33,052 nucleotides of DNA, taken from assembly GCA_013150955.1 (NCBI GenBank), contig JAADJD010000055.1, positions 1-33,052 on the forward strand. The letters run 5' to 3'. The notes beneath the pieces were generated by a model. It saw nothing but the letters and a program-made list of their open reading frames with translations. It did not search any database and was not told where the DNA came from. The DNA is from Calditrichota bacterium (lineage in GTDB: Bacteria > Calditrichota > Calditrichia > RBG-13-44-9 > J042). How positions within the stretch are numbered: the first letter of the stretch is position 1; each line of letters begins with the position of its first letter. Below, piece after piece: positions 26,350 to 33,052 of this stretch. A program made the position numbers and the translations under genes.

Positions 26350-27222
26350 ATGCACACACTGCTGCATTACACTAACCGCCTATATGCGCTGGTTGAACGC
26401 TTCTGGCATGCCACCCGTACCTGGAAAATTGTGGTCAGCTTGATCATCCTGACCTTTTTACTATCCATTGGCATCATTGAATGTAAACGTCAGGATTGGC
26501 TACCCGGCAGCATTGCCGCCTCTATTCCGGAAAACCATTTTTACGCCGTTCACCTGGCATTTTCCATGTTGCTGGTTATCGAGGTGGTGGGACTGGTATT
26601 CGTGATTGCACGCAGCGTGGCCGATTCGGTGGGCAAGCAATTCGAGATCCTGTCCCTCATCCTGCTGCGGCAGGCATTCGAAGCCTTTGTGGAATTCGAA
26701 GAGCCCATCCGCTGGGTGGAGTTCAATCGCCCGGTGGTGGAAATCCTGGTTAATGCCGTGGGTTCGTTGCTGATTTTCATCGCACTGGGAATTTATTATC
26801 GGATCCAGAAACACCAGCCCATCACAGCGGACGAAGAAGAACAGTACCGATTTGTGGGAATGAAAAAGATGGTTTCCCTGCTCCTACTGGTCATTTTTAC
26901 GGCACTGGGCGTGGATCATACCATCCGGTACATGATTCAGGATGAGGTGTATTCCTTTTTCAGCACATTCTATACGATTTTAATTTTCTCCGATGTGCTC
27001 CTCATGCTCATCTCGCTCCGGTATTGTTCCACCTACCACGTAGTGTTCCGAAACTCAGGATTTGCTCTGGGAACGGTGGTCATTCGATTGGCCCTGACGG
27101 CACCACCCATTTTTAATGTGATCCTGGGTGTGGGTGCTGCGGGATTTGTGATTGTGCTCAGCCTGGCCTATAATGCCTTCTCTCCGGAAATTGCCGAAGA
27201 AGACCGCATCCGCATTGTTTGA
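26350..27222 (+). CDS. Integral membrane protein of unknown function, about seven helices
   Basis: I do not recognise this 290-residue protein with certainty. Hydrophobic segments lie at about residues 27-44, 64-88, 128-150, 173-189, 204-225, 238-256 and 257-275. Between the second and third helix is a polar loop, SVGKQFEILSLILLRQAFEA followed by FVEFEEPIRWVEF. After the fourth helix is DHTIRYMIQDE. The N-terminus is basic and the C-terminus acidic (SPEIAEEDRIRIV). GGGGGA lies just before the ATG, inside a small GATCC/GGATC inverted repeat that could mask it. The gene follows the acylase in the same direction after 120 bases and could share its transcript. A channel or sensor is conceivable from the charged helix-flanking loops, but that is a guess. 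Confidence 0.7.
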   Translation: MHTLLHYTNRLYALVERFWHATRTWKIVVSLIILTFLLSIGIIECKRQDWLPGSIAASIPENHFYAVHLAFSMLLVIEVVGLVFVIARSVADSVGKQFEILSLILLRQAFEAFVEFEEPIRWVEFNRPVVEILVNAVGSLLIFIALGIYYRIQKHQPITADEEEQYRFVGMKKMVSLLLLVIFTALGVDHTIRYMIQDEVYSFFSTFYTILIFSDVLLMLISLRYCSTYHVVFRNSGFALGTVVIRLALTAPPIFNVILGVGAAGFVIVLSLAYNAFSPEIAEEDRIRIV

Positions 27223-27266
27223 CGGGGGAAATTGATGGGCAATTATTACGCCATTGCGGGAGGCAC

Positions 27267-29075
27267 TTGCCCGTTTTCGGAGCATGGGTATTGTTGGCCG
27301 CAATCCCCAATCACCGGGCGGTTATTATCCCGAATTTTTCATTCGCCTACAAATGACACGAATTAAAACGAATAAAAACAATAAAATTGGATGTATCTGA
27401 ATAAAAATATATTCCGGGGTTTATTCGCGATTTTGTGGATATTTATTGGTTTCATTCGTGTGATTCGCGGTTAAATGCATTATTTGGGATTATTTTGCCC
27501 TTTCAGGGCGGAGGGGGTGTGGATTGGGTTGGCTCCTTTACCAGGGGCGTTGCCCCTGGCTATCCTGTTTTGCCCCTTCAGGGCGGGATGAAATAGGTGG
27601 TTCTTTCTGATTTCCGTGGAAAATTCGCATGGTTTTCCTGAATCTCGATGGCCGATATTTTGCCCCTTCGGGGCACATTTGCTTGAAGGGCAAAAATAGG
27701 GTAGCCCCGTGCAGGGCGCGGGGGGCACGTGATACTCACCGATGATACACCCGCTGCCTGAAGGGCAGCAATAGAATTTGTTCATTTCCGGGACGATGGG
27801 CATTGTTGGTTGGGATTTTCCGATTACCGGGCAGTTGCTATTTTGCCCTTTCAGGGCGGAGGGGATTTATGGTTTTGGGACGTTCCCATTACCAGGGGCG
27901 TTGCCCCTGGCTATCCTGTTTTGCCCCTTCGGGGCGGGATAAGACAGGTGGTTTTTTCTGTTTTTTCCTGGAAGATTCTCCTGGTTTTCCTGAATCCCGA
28001 TAGCCGATATTTTGCCCCTTCGGGGCACATTTGCCCGAAGGGCAAATAGATAATAGCCCCGTGCAAGGCGCGGGGGACACGTGATACCCACCGATGATCC
28101 ACCCGCTGCCTGAAGGGCAGCGATAGAATTGGCCCGTTTCCGGGGCATGGGCGTTGTTGGTTGGGGGTTCCCAATCACCAGGCGGTTGTTATTCTGCCCT
28201 TACAGGGCGGAAGGAGTTGTGGATTGGGTCGGCTCCGTTACCAGGGGCGTTGCCCCTGGCTATCCTATTTTGCCCCTTCGGGGCGAGATAAGACGGAGGG
28301 TTTTTCTGTTTTTTTCATGGAAGATTCGCATGGTTTTCCTGAATCCCGGTGGCCGATATTTTGTCCCTTCGGGGGCAGATTTGCCCGAAGGGCAAAAATA
28401 AGGTAGCCCCGCGCAGGGGGCGGGGGCATGTGATACCCACCGATGATCCATCCGCTGCCTGAAGGGCAGCAATAGAATTTGTTCGTTTACGGGACGATGG
28501 GCATTGTTGGTTGGGATTTCCCGATTACCGGGCGGTTGCTATTTTGCCCTTTCAGGGCGAAAGAAATTTATGGTTTTGGGACGTTCCCGTCACCAGGGGC
28601 GTTGCCCCTGGCTATCCTGTTTTGCCCCTTCGGGGCGGGATAAGACGGTAGGTTTTTCTGTTTTTTTCATAGAAAATTCGCATGGTTTTCCTGAATCCCG
28701 ATTGCCGATATTTTGCCCCTTCGGGGCACATTTGCCTGAAGGGCAAAAATAGGGTAGCCCCGCGCAGGGCGCGGGGGACACGTGATACCCATCGATGATC
28801 CATCCGCTGCCTGAAGGGCAGCAATAGAATTGGCCCGTTTCCGGGGCATGGGCGTTGTTGGTTGGGGGTTCCCAATCACCGGGCGGTTGTTATTCTGCCC
28901 TTACAGGGCGGAATGAGTTGTGGATTGGGTCGGCTACACTACCAGGGGCGTTGCCCCTGGCTACCCTATTTTGCCCCTTCGGGGCGGAGGGAAATTGTGG
29001 TTGGGAACGTTCCCATTACCAGGAGTGATCCCCCTGACTATCCTATTTTGCCCTCTTGAGGCACCCCATCATCTG
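27267..29075. repeat. Tandem array, 350-bp unit in an alternating 701-bp dimer, rich in GC palindromes
   Basis: The landmark ACCAGGGGCGTTGCCCCTGG starts at 27540, 27891, 28240, 28592 and 28941, giving spacings of 351, 349, 352 and 349. Each full unit also has GCCCTTTCAGGGC or GCCCTTACAGGGC, GCCCCTTCGGGGC, TTGCCTGAAGGGCAA-type, GCCCCGCGCAGGGCGCGGGG and GCTGCCTGAAGGGCAGC palindromes. Two unit types alternate: one with GGATTGGGTCGGCT (27520, 28220, 28921), one with GGTTTTGGGACGTTCCC (27871, 28572). The array therefore has four full units and partial ends. A fragment at 27267-27328 starts it and is split from the rest by an inserted element (27329-27488). Short frames of 60-100 codons repeat on both strands with each unit and are artefacts of the repeat, not genes. 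Function unknown. Confidence 0.88.
27329..27488 (-). mobile_element. Short inverted-repeat element inserted in the tandem array, ATTAT target duplication
   Basis: The 160-base reversed copy begins CCCGAATTTTTCATTCGCC and ends GCATTATTTGGG, with ATTAT on both sides (27324-27328 and 27489-27493). Joining the flanks through one ATTAT restores the array sequence CGGGCGGTTATTATTTTGCC, which matches the same place in the other units. The element therefore entered the array after the array existed. Confidence 0.85.
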
Positions 29076-29089
29076 GTGGGATAAACGGA

Positions 29090-29677
29090 TCAGGTGGCAG
29101 GCGTTTCCAGACCCAACTCCTGCTCCGAGAAAATCTCCGCGCTAAAAATATAAATTTCCGTTTCCGCATCCTGCCAGCAATCTCCCGGCAAACCGGCCTT
29201 CAAACAGGTCTGGCTTAAAAACACTTCGCGATCCCATCCCCATTCCGTGGCCACTTGGGGAAGCAACAATCCCCGATTGTACCCTTTCTTAATAAACAAT
29301 CCATGGGTTCCCACCTGGATTTCTTCAATGCGCTCAATCTTCTTTAACGGGGAAAGCACAGAAATCTCGATATCAATTTTATCCAGCTCTTCCGGCTGCA
29401 GGGGATTAAAACGGGGATCCTGAAACGCGGCCGCCACCGCCATTTCGGCCACTGCCTGATGCAATGGCTTAATACCCTCCACCAATCCAATACATCCGCG
29501 CAATTGCCCGCCTTCGTGAAGGGTCACAAACACCCCCAGGTGTTCCTTCAACTTGGGGGAAGGCGGTTCCGGAGGGGTAAAATCCGCCTTCCGCAAAGCC
29601 GCGGCGATGGCTTCACGGGCCAGCCGAAGCAGGTAACGTTTTTCGTGCTCGTTTAAACTCAAAATTGTTGACGCCAT
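29090..29677 (-). CDS. amrA: AmmeMemoRadiSam system protein A (AMMECR1 domain)
   Basis: The 195-residue protein is a single AMMECR1 domain. It shows GVFVTLHEGGQLRGCIGLVE with the invariant LRGCIG, AAAFQDPRFNPLQPEEL, the stretch IDIEISVLSPL, and GLFIKKGYNRGLLLPQVATE with its WGW continuation. In bacteria and archaea this domain is encoded with a MEMO1-like protein and a radical SAM protein; the joint reaction is not established. The ATG at 29675-29677 is preferred because GGAG lies eight bases upstream; an ATG four codons earlier is also possible. It follows the MEMO1 gene in the same direction after about 110 bases. The gene ends 15 bases from the edge of the large tandem array. Confidence 0.92.
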   Translation of the reverse strand: MASTILSLNEHEKRYLLRLAREAIAAALRKADFTPPEPPSPKLKEHLGVFVTLHEGGQLRGCIGLVEGIKPLHQAVAEMAVAAAFQDPRFNPLQPEELDKIDIEISVLSPLKKIERIEEIQVGTHGLFIKKGYNRGLLLPQVATEWGWDREVFLSQTCLKAGLPGDCWQDAETEIYIFSAEIFSEQELGLETPAT

Positions 29678-29795
29678 TGAATGCTCCATTTATCCATTTC
29701 CCGACCCGACAATCGGGTCAAATCTCATCAAATCCCCGGCATCAATCTACACGGCTTTCAGGGATTGGATCAAAATCCATCCTCTCCACAAGGCA

Positions 29796-30626
29796 TTAAT
29801 AAATAATGGCCGACAGATATCCCACCACATTGGATTTTTCCCCGGTAATATCGCCGGTATTGCGATAGAGCAAAACCCGCGCTTGCCTGGCTCCCATGGC
29901 GCGCGCCACGCGCATCACCACGGCCGTGGGGCCATATCCGCACATCTCGCAGCGCTTTTCATATACATCTGCCAGTAACTGGTCGGGATCAAATGCGTTG
30001 ATGTGACCCATCACCACCTGATCCAGCATCCGGGCGTCCTGATCGGAGTGATTGTGGGATAAATCGGTACTGGCGATCAGCAAGCAGTTCTCTCCTTTCA
30101 ACAAATCCGTCAGCACGTGGGTTAGCAGCTGAATGAATGCTTCGTTTTGATTGCCCATCATAATGGGCACCACCTGGATGGAATCCTGCACCCATTTCAG
30201 GAAGGGCAGCTGGGCTTCCAGGGAATATTCTCCAGACGAATAACCTTTCTCTGAAAGCCGTATATCCGGGTGCGCAAAGGTCAGGCGATCCACAACCGAC
30301 ATTTCGATCGAAAGATCGCCAATGGGGGTGCGCAATCCCCTACCGGGATATATGGAGATGAAATCAAAGGTCTCTTCATGACTGGGAGCGATGATCACCG
30401 CAAAATCATATTTCGGTTCCATGATTTGCCGATAGGCACGGGCGGCCACACCGCCGGAATAAAGGTAGCCGGCATGGGGAACGATGATCCCACGAATGGG
30501 TTTGGGGACATCGACGATGGGAGAATTTTCCAGGAGCAGGCTTAAATCCCTTTCCAGAACGAATTTGTCGGCCGGATAAAAAAATCCGGCCATGCTCGCA
30601 GGTCGTATTTTATCGCGCGACGTCAT
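29796..30626 (-). CDS. amrB: AmmeMemoRadiSam system protein B (MEMO1 family)
   Basis: The 276-residue protein has the MEMO1 pattern: RPASMAGFFYPAD near the start, IIVPHAGYLYSGGVAARAY, the stretch APSHEETFDFISIYPG, SLEAQLPFLKW, then ASTDLSHNH and CEMCGYGPTAVVMRVARAMG. MEMO1 is structurally related to class III extradiol dioxygenases. The His and Cys residues of these motifs line the metal site; human MEMO1 binds iron or copper. The bacterial function is unknown, but the protein occurs with AMMECR1, which follows here. The radical SAM member of the trio is not in the window. AAGGGG lies six bases before the ATG. The protein is cytoplasmic. Confidence 0.93.
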   Translation of the reverse strand: MTSRDKIRPASMAGFFYPADKFVLERDLSLLLENSPIVDVPKPIRGIIVPHAGYLYSGGVAARAYRQIMEPKYDFAVIIAPSHEETFDFISIYPGRGLRTPIGDLSIEMSVVDRLTFAHPDIRLSEKGYSSGEYSLEAQLPFLKWVQDSIQVVPIMMGNQNEAFIQLLTHVLTDLLKGENCLLIASTDLSHNHSDQDARMLDQVVMGHINAFDPDQLLADVYEKRCEMCGYGPTAVVMRVARAMGARQARVLLYRNTGDITGEKSNVVGYLSAIIY

Positions 30627-30757
30627 TTCGGCCCCTTTGGTAATTCGTCGATGAATAAATATAACAACGAAATTGGTGTAATGAAAAAAATTCTGCGAAT
30701 GAAGAGTGGGACGATGTGCGTCGCCTGATGAGTGGTGATTGGGGTGATTTTTTTACC

Positions 30758-31180
30758 GCAGGCATAAAGCCTGCGACTACCCTTGCCAACTGCCTACTGC
30801 CAACTGCTCACTGGCCAAATGGGCATAAAGCCTTCGGCTACCAACGTGCCCGACTCTCCAGAGTCGGTCGTCCCGCAAAGCAGGACGTGGGTCTGTCATC
30901 AGTTTTGTTCAGTTGCAGAAATGCGCAGGCATGAGGGCTGCGGCTACCACTGCCAACTGCCTACTGGAAACTGCTCAATGGCCAAATGGGCGGAAAACCC
31001 GCGGCTATCAACATCTGTAGCCCGACTCTCCAGAGTCGGTCGTCCCGCAAGGCGGGACGTGGGTTTGTCATCAGTTCTGTTCAGTGGCGGAAATGCGCAG
31101 GCATAAAACCTGCGATTACCCTTGCCAACTGCTTACTGGCAACTGCCAACTTGTTAAATGGGCATGAAGCCTGAGGCGAT
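30758..31180. repeat. Tandem palindromic repeat, period about 172 bp (left of the protease gene)
   Basis: Units start at GCAGGC 30758, 30925 and 31097. Each unit holds the inverted repeats GCAGGCATAAAGCCTGC, CCGACTCTCCAGAGTCGG and CGTCCCGCAAAGCGGGACG (with variants), and a CTGCCTACTGCCAACTGCTC-like stretch. The small frames inside it carry the repeat and are not genes. The 131 bases before it, upstream of amrB, hold nothing else recognisable. Confidence 0.85.
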
Positions 31181-31211
31181 GTGGATGATGAAAACCTTCT
31201 CAAAAATGCAA

Positions 31212-31239
31212 AAGGGGAATGCCACCGGACATTCCCCTT
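31212..31239 (-). terminator. Rho-independent terminator of the subtilase gene
   Basis: A perfect 10-bp stem (AAGGGGAATG / CATTCCCCTT) with an eight-base loop lies about 20 bases after the protease stop. On the minus strand it runs into TTTTGCATTTTTG. Confidence 0.88.
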
Positions 31240-31260
31240 GAAATTGACACTCCATAATTT

Positions 31261-32424
31261 TCAATAATGCGCAATCGGATCCGGATTACCGTCGGGATCC
31301 TGCAGGGCGTAACCATCGGTGTTAATCGAGCCCAGCAACAACAGCGCCGCCACGTGCGGGGTGGCCATGGAGGTGCCACTGATCGTATTGGTGCCGCCAT
31401 CCTTCCACAGCGAAAGGATACTCACCCCCGGCGCGGCATAATCGATGGGCGGGTTGCCCCAGTTGGAAAAAGAAGCAAACACATCATTGGCATCGATGGC
31501 CGAAACGGTGTAAACGTAGGTACCGTTCACGCGTGCCGGGGAATAGTTGTTGGCATCATCTCCATCGTTGCCCGCAGCGATGGCAAAATATATCCCCTTA
31601 GAAGACGCATTCAACACCGCATCATCCAGCGCCTGGGAAACCGGGCCGCCCAGACTCATATTGGCCACGTCCCCGGGCGAAGCATTCGCGCCCACGTAAT
31701 CCACACCATTGATCACCCAGGAATAATATCCACTACCAGACTGATCCAGCACTTTTACAGCAACCACGGTTGCCCCTGCGGCCACACCTACCACATCAAT
31801 GTCATTATCGATGGCGGCAATGGTACCGGCCACGTGGGTACCATGACCATTATAATCGTCTGCTGATCGGGCATCCCGACCCCGCTCCACAAAGGTCACA
31901 CTGCGGGAAACATCCACATTCAAATCCGGATGATCCAGATCCACACCCGTATCGATAATCCAGGCCACTTTCCCGGTACCATCGATCGGGCCACCCACCC
32001 GGATCACTCCCCAGGGAATTTCTTCCGCCTGCGAGGAACCCGGTCGTCCCCGAACCGGTGCCAGACGCACCACTCGATCGGGTTCAATATACTTCACCCG
32101 GGAATCTCCTTTTAAACGGCGAACTTGCGCCTCACTGAAATATCCCGCAAATCCCAGAATGGTATTCCAGTAGCGATGGGTAATCTGCCCCGGATCGACC
32201 CCGAATGCCCGGGCATATTGATCCAGCATTTCCGGCGATGCAGAGGGAAACTGCTCTTTGTCCAGTACCACAATGTAACGTCCTTCCGCCTTTAAGGAGG
32301 ACGTCGAAAGCCTGCCGGAGGCAACAGGGGACTCGCTCAACGACAGACTTTCGTTAATTGATTCGCAGGACAGCAAAAAAAGAAAAACGGCCAGAAAAGA
32401 TAAAATAAATCCGAACCGCCTCAT
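31261..32424 (-). CDS. Lipoprotein subtilisin-like serine protease (S8) with I9-type propeptide
   Basis: The 387-residue protein has a lipoprotein signal peptide (lipobox LLSC, Cys20). Residues about 49-120 are an inhibitor_I9-like propeptide (RYIVVLDKEQF ... KYIEPDRVV). The catalytic domain follows with Asp158 in IIDTGVDLDHPDL, His194 in NGHGTHVAG, the oxyanion Asn286 in AAGNDG and Ser352 in SGTSMATPHVAA, so the triad is complete. Export through the Sec path, lipid anchoring and self-processing are expected. It probably degrades proteins at the cell surface or in the periplasm. AGGAGG precedes the ATG. The gene stands alone with its own terminator, between two arrays of the same repeat. The C-terminus ends DPDGNPDPIAHY soon after the Ser motif, as in compact subtilases. 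Confidence 0.93.
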   Translation of the reverse strand: MRRFGFILSFLAVFLFLLSCESINESLSLSESPVASGRLSTSSLKAEGRYIVVLDKEQFPSASPEMLDQYARAFGVDPGQITHRYWNTILGFAGYFSEAQVRRLKGDSRVKYIEPDRVVRLAPVRGRPGSSQAEEIPWGVIRVGGPIDGTGKVAWIIDTGVDLDHPDLNVDVSRSVTFVERGRDARSADDYNGHGTHVAGTIAAIDNDIDVVGVAAGATVVAVKVLDQSGSGYYSWVINGVDYVGANASPGDVANMSLGGPVSQALDDAVLNASSKGIYFAIAAGNDGDDANNYSPARVNGTYVYTVSAIDANDVFASFSNWGNPPIDYAAPGVSILSLWKDGGTNTISGTSMATPHVAALLLLGSINTDGYALQDPDGNPDPIAHY

Positions 32425-32679
32425 AGCAACCTCCTGTGTTTATGACTGGTTATCCAAAGGGCATTCCTCAGGGAAGGATGGGAAAACTGCAGGAAGAGCA
32501 CCGTGTCAAAGTCCCTGACAAACAGCATGGCCAATTATACGTTTCCGAAAGAAAAAAATCAAATAGAATCCTGTAGTTTTTACAAAAAATTTTTCAAATT
32601 TTGAATTTGTCCTGGCAGATGGTATGGGAGCCTGAATTATTTCCCCGGATTTCAGGCCTTTATTTTAAAAAACATTGCC

Positions 32680-33052
32680 GCAGGCCCAAAGCCCGCGGCT
32701 ACCAACGCTTGTAACCCGACTCTCCAGAGTCGGGCGTCCCGCAAAGCGGGACGTGGATCTGTCATCAGTTTTATTCAATTGCAGAAATGCGCAGGCATAA
32801 AGCCTGCGGCTACCACTGCCAACTGCCTACTGGAAACTGCTCACTGGCCAAATGGGCATAAAGCCTGCGGCTACTAACGCTTGTAGCCCGACTCTCCAGA
32901 GTCGGTCGTCCCGCAAAGCGGGACGTGGGTCTGTCATCAGTTTTATTCAGTGGCGGAAATGCGCAGGCATAAAGCCTGCGACTACCCTTGCCAACTGCCT
33001 ACTGCCAACTGCTCACTGGCCAAATGGGCATAAAGCCTTCGGCTACCAACGT
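32680..33052. repeat. Tandem palindromic repeat, period about 172 bp (right of the protease gene, runs off the window)
   Basis: The same family as at 30758-31180 and in the same orientation; GCAGGC unit starts at 32680, 32791 and 32963, the first unit being shortened. The last 90 bases (32963-33052) are identical by eye to 30758-30847. The 255 bases between the protease start and this array hold the presumed promoter and nothing else I can identify. Confidence 0.85.

Noticed and set aside
27480-29059. Repeated short frames of 60-107 codons on both strands in the tandem array
   Set aside because: They recur with each repeat unit, on both strands, and are made of the palindromes; no ribosome-binding sites and no independent support.
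27267-29075. Possible CRISPR array
   Set aside because: Units are about 350 bp long and similar throughout; there are no 25-40 base repeats with unique spacers and no cas gene.
29703-29719. GACCCGA / TCGGGTC hairpin between amrB and amrA as a terminator
   Set aside because: The stem is short and no T tract follows on either strand; it could slightly affect amrA translation, but there is no evidence.
30758-31180. Possible CRISPR array or tRNA-like structures in the 172-bp repeats
   Set aside because: Whole units are alike, with no unique spacers, and the hairpins do not form a cloverleaf or carry a GGTTCGAATCC-type loop.

Overview
The window looks like a chromosomal segment of a Gram-negative bacterium of the FCB group, perhaps Calditrichota or a Bacteroidota/Ignavibacteria relative. 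The clues are a fused CcoN-CcoO cbb3 oxidase, a PorV/PorQ-type outer-membrane protein, a lipoprotein subtilase and A/G-rich Shine-Dalgarno sites. The taxonomic placement is inference. No rRNA, tRNA, CRISPR array or phage gene was seen. LAYOUT: 1-3689 (minus) is a large Eco57I/type IIG-like restriction-modification gene that runs off the left edge and is cut by an in-frame TAA between methylase motif I and the NPPY motif. 3802-6738 (minus) is a fused FAD / iron-sulfur D-lactate dehydrogenase-like oxidoreductase. 6885-7937 (minus) is a PorV/PorQ-family protein. 8631-9131 (minus) is a flavin reductase-like protein. 9474-17661 (minus) is a complete cbb3 cytochrome oxidase locus, transcribed ccoI-ccoS-ccoNO-ccoQ-ccoP, then a terminator-like hairpin, then ccoG and ccoH. 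ccoS lies at 15002-15172 and is only 56 codons long. Upstream are a possible 53-residue ORF, a TauE/SafE-like membrane protein of the kind often linked to oxidase copper supply, and an orphan ParA ATPase. 20094-27222 carries a LapA-domain protein, an SSS-family and an NSS-family sodium symporter, a penicillin-acylase-family Ntn hydrolase without a visible signal peptide, and an unrecognised seven-helix membrane protein. 29090-30626 (minus) is an AMMECR1/MEMO1 (AmmeMemoRadiSam A/B) pair, and 31261-32424 (minus) is a lipoprotein subtilisin-like protease. REPEATS: the most unusual content lies between the genes. (1) A short non-coding element of about 160-166 bp has termini of the form CCCAAATAATGC / GCATAATCTGGG and makes 5-bp target duplications. 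It occurs at five or more places, in one place nested inside another copy, in another inserted in a tandem array, and in three places exactly abutting a stop codon. (2) A tandem array of about 1.8 kb (27267-29075) has a 350-bp unit arranged as an alternating dimer of about 701 bp and is full of GC-rich palindromes. (3) A second palindromic family with a period of about 172 bp flanks the protease gene on both sides in the same orientation. The genes fit a respiring heterotroph: cytoplasmic lactate or hydroxy-acid oxidation feeding electrons to a high-affinity oxidase, sodium-coupled uptake and peptide or amide hydrolysis. No complete new defence or metabolic system was found. The mobile element family is the best candidate for something undescribed.
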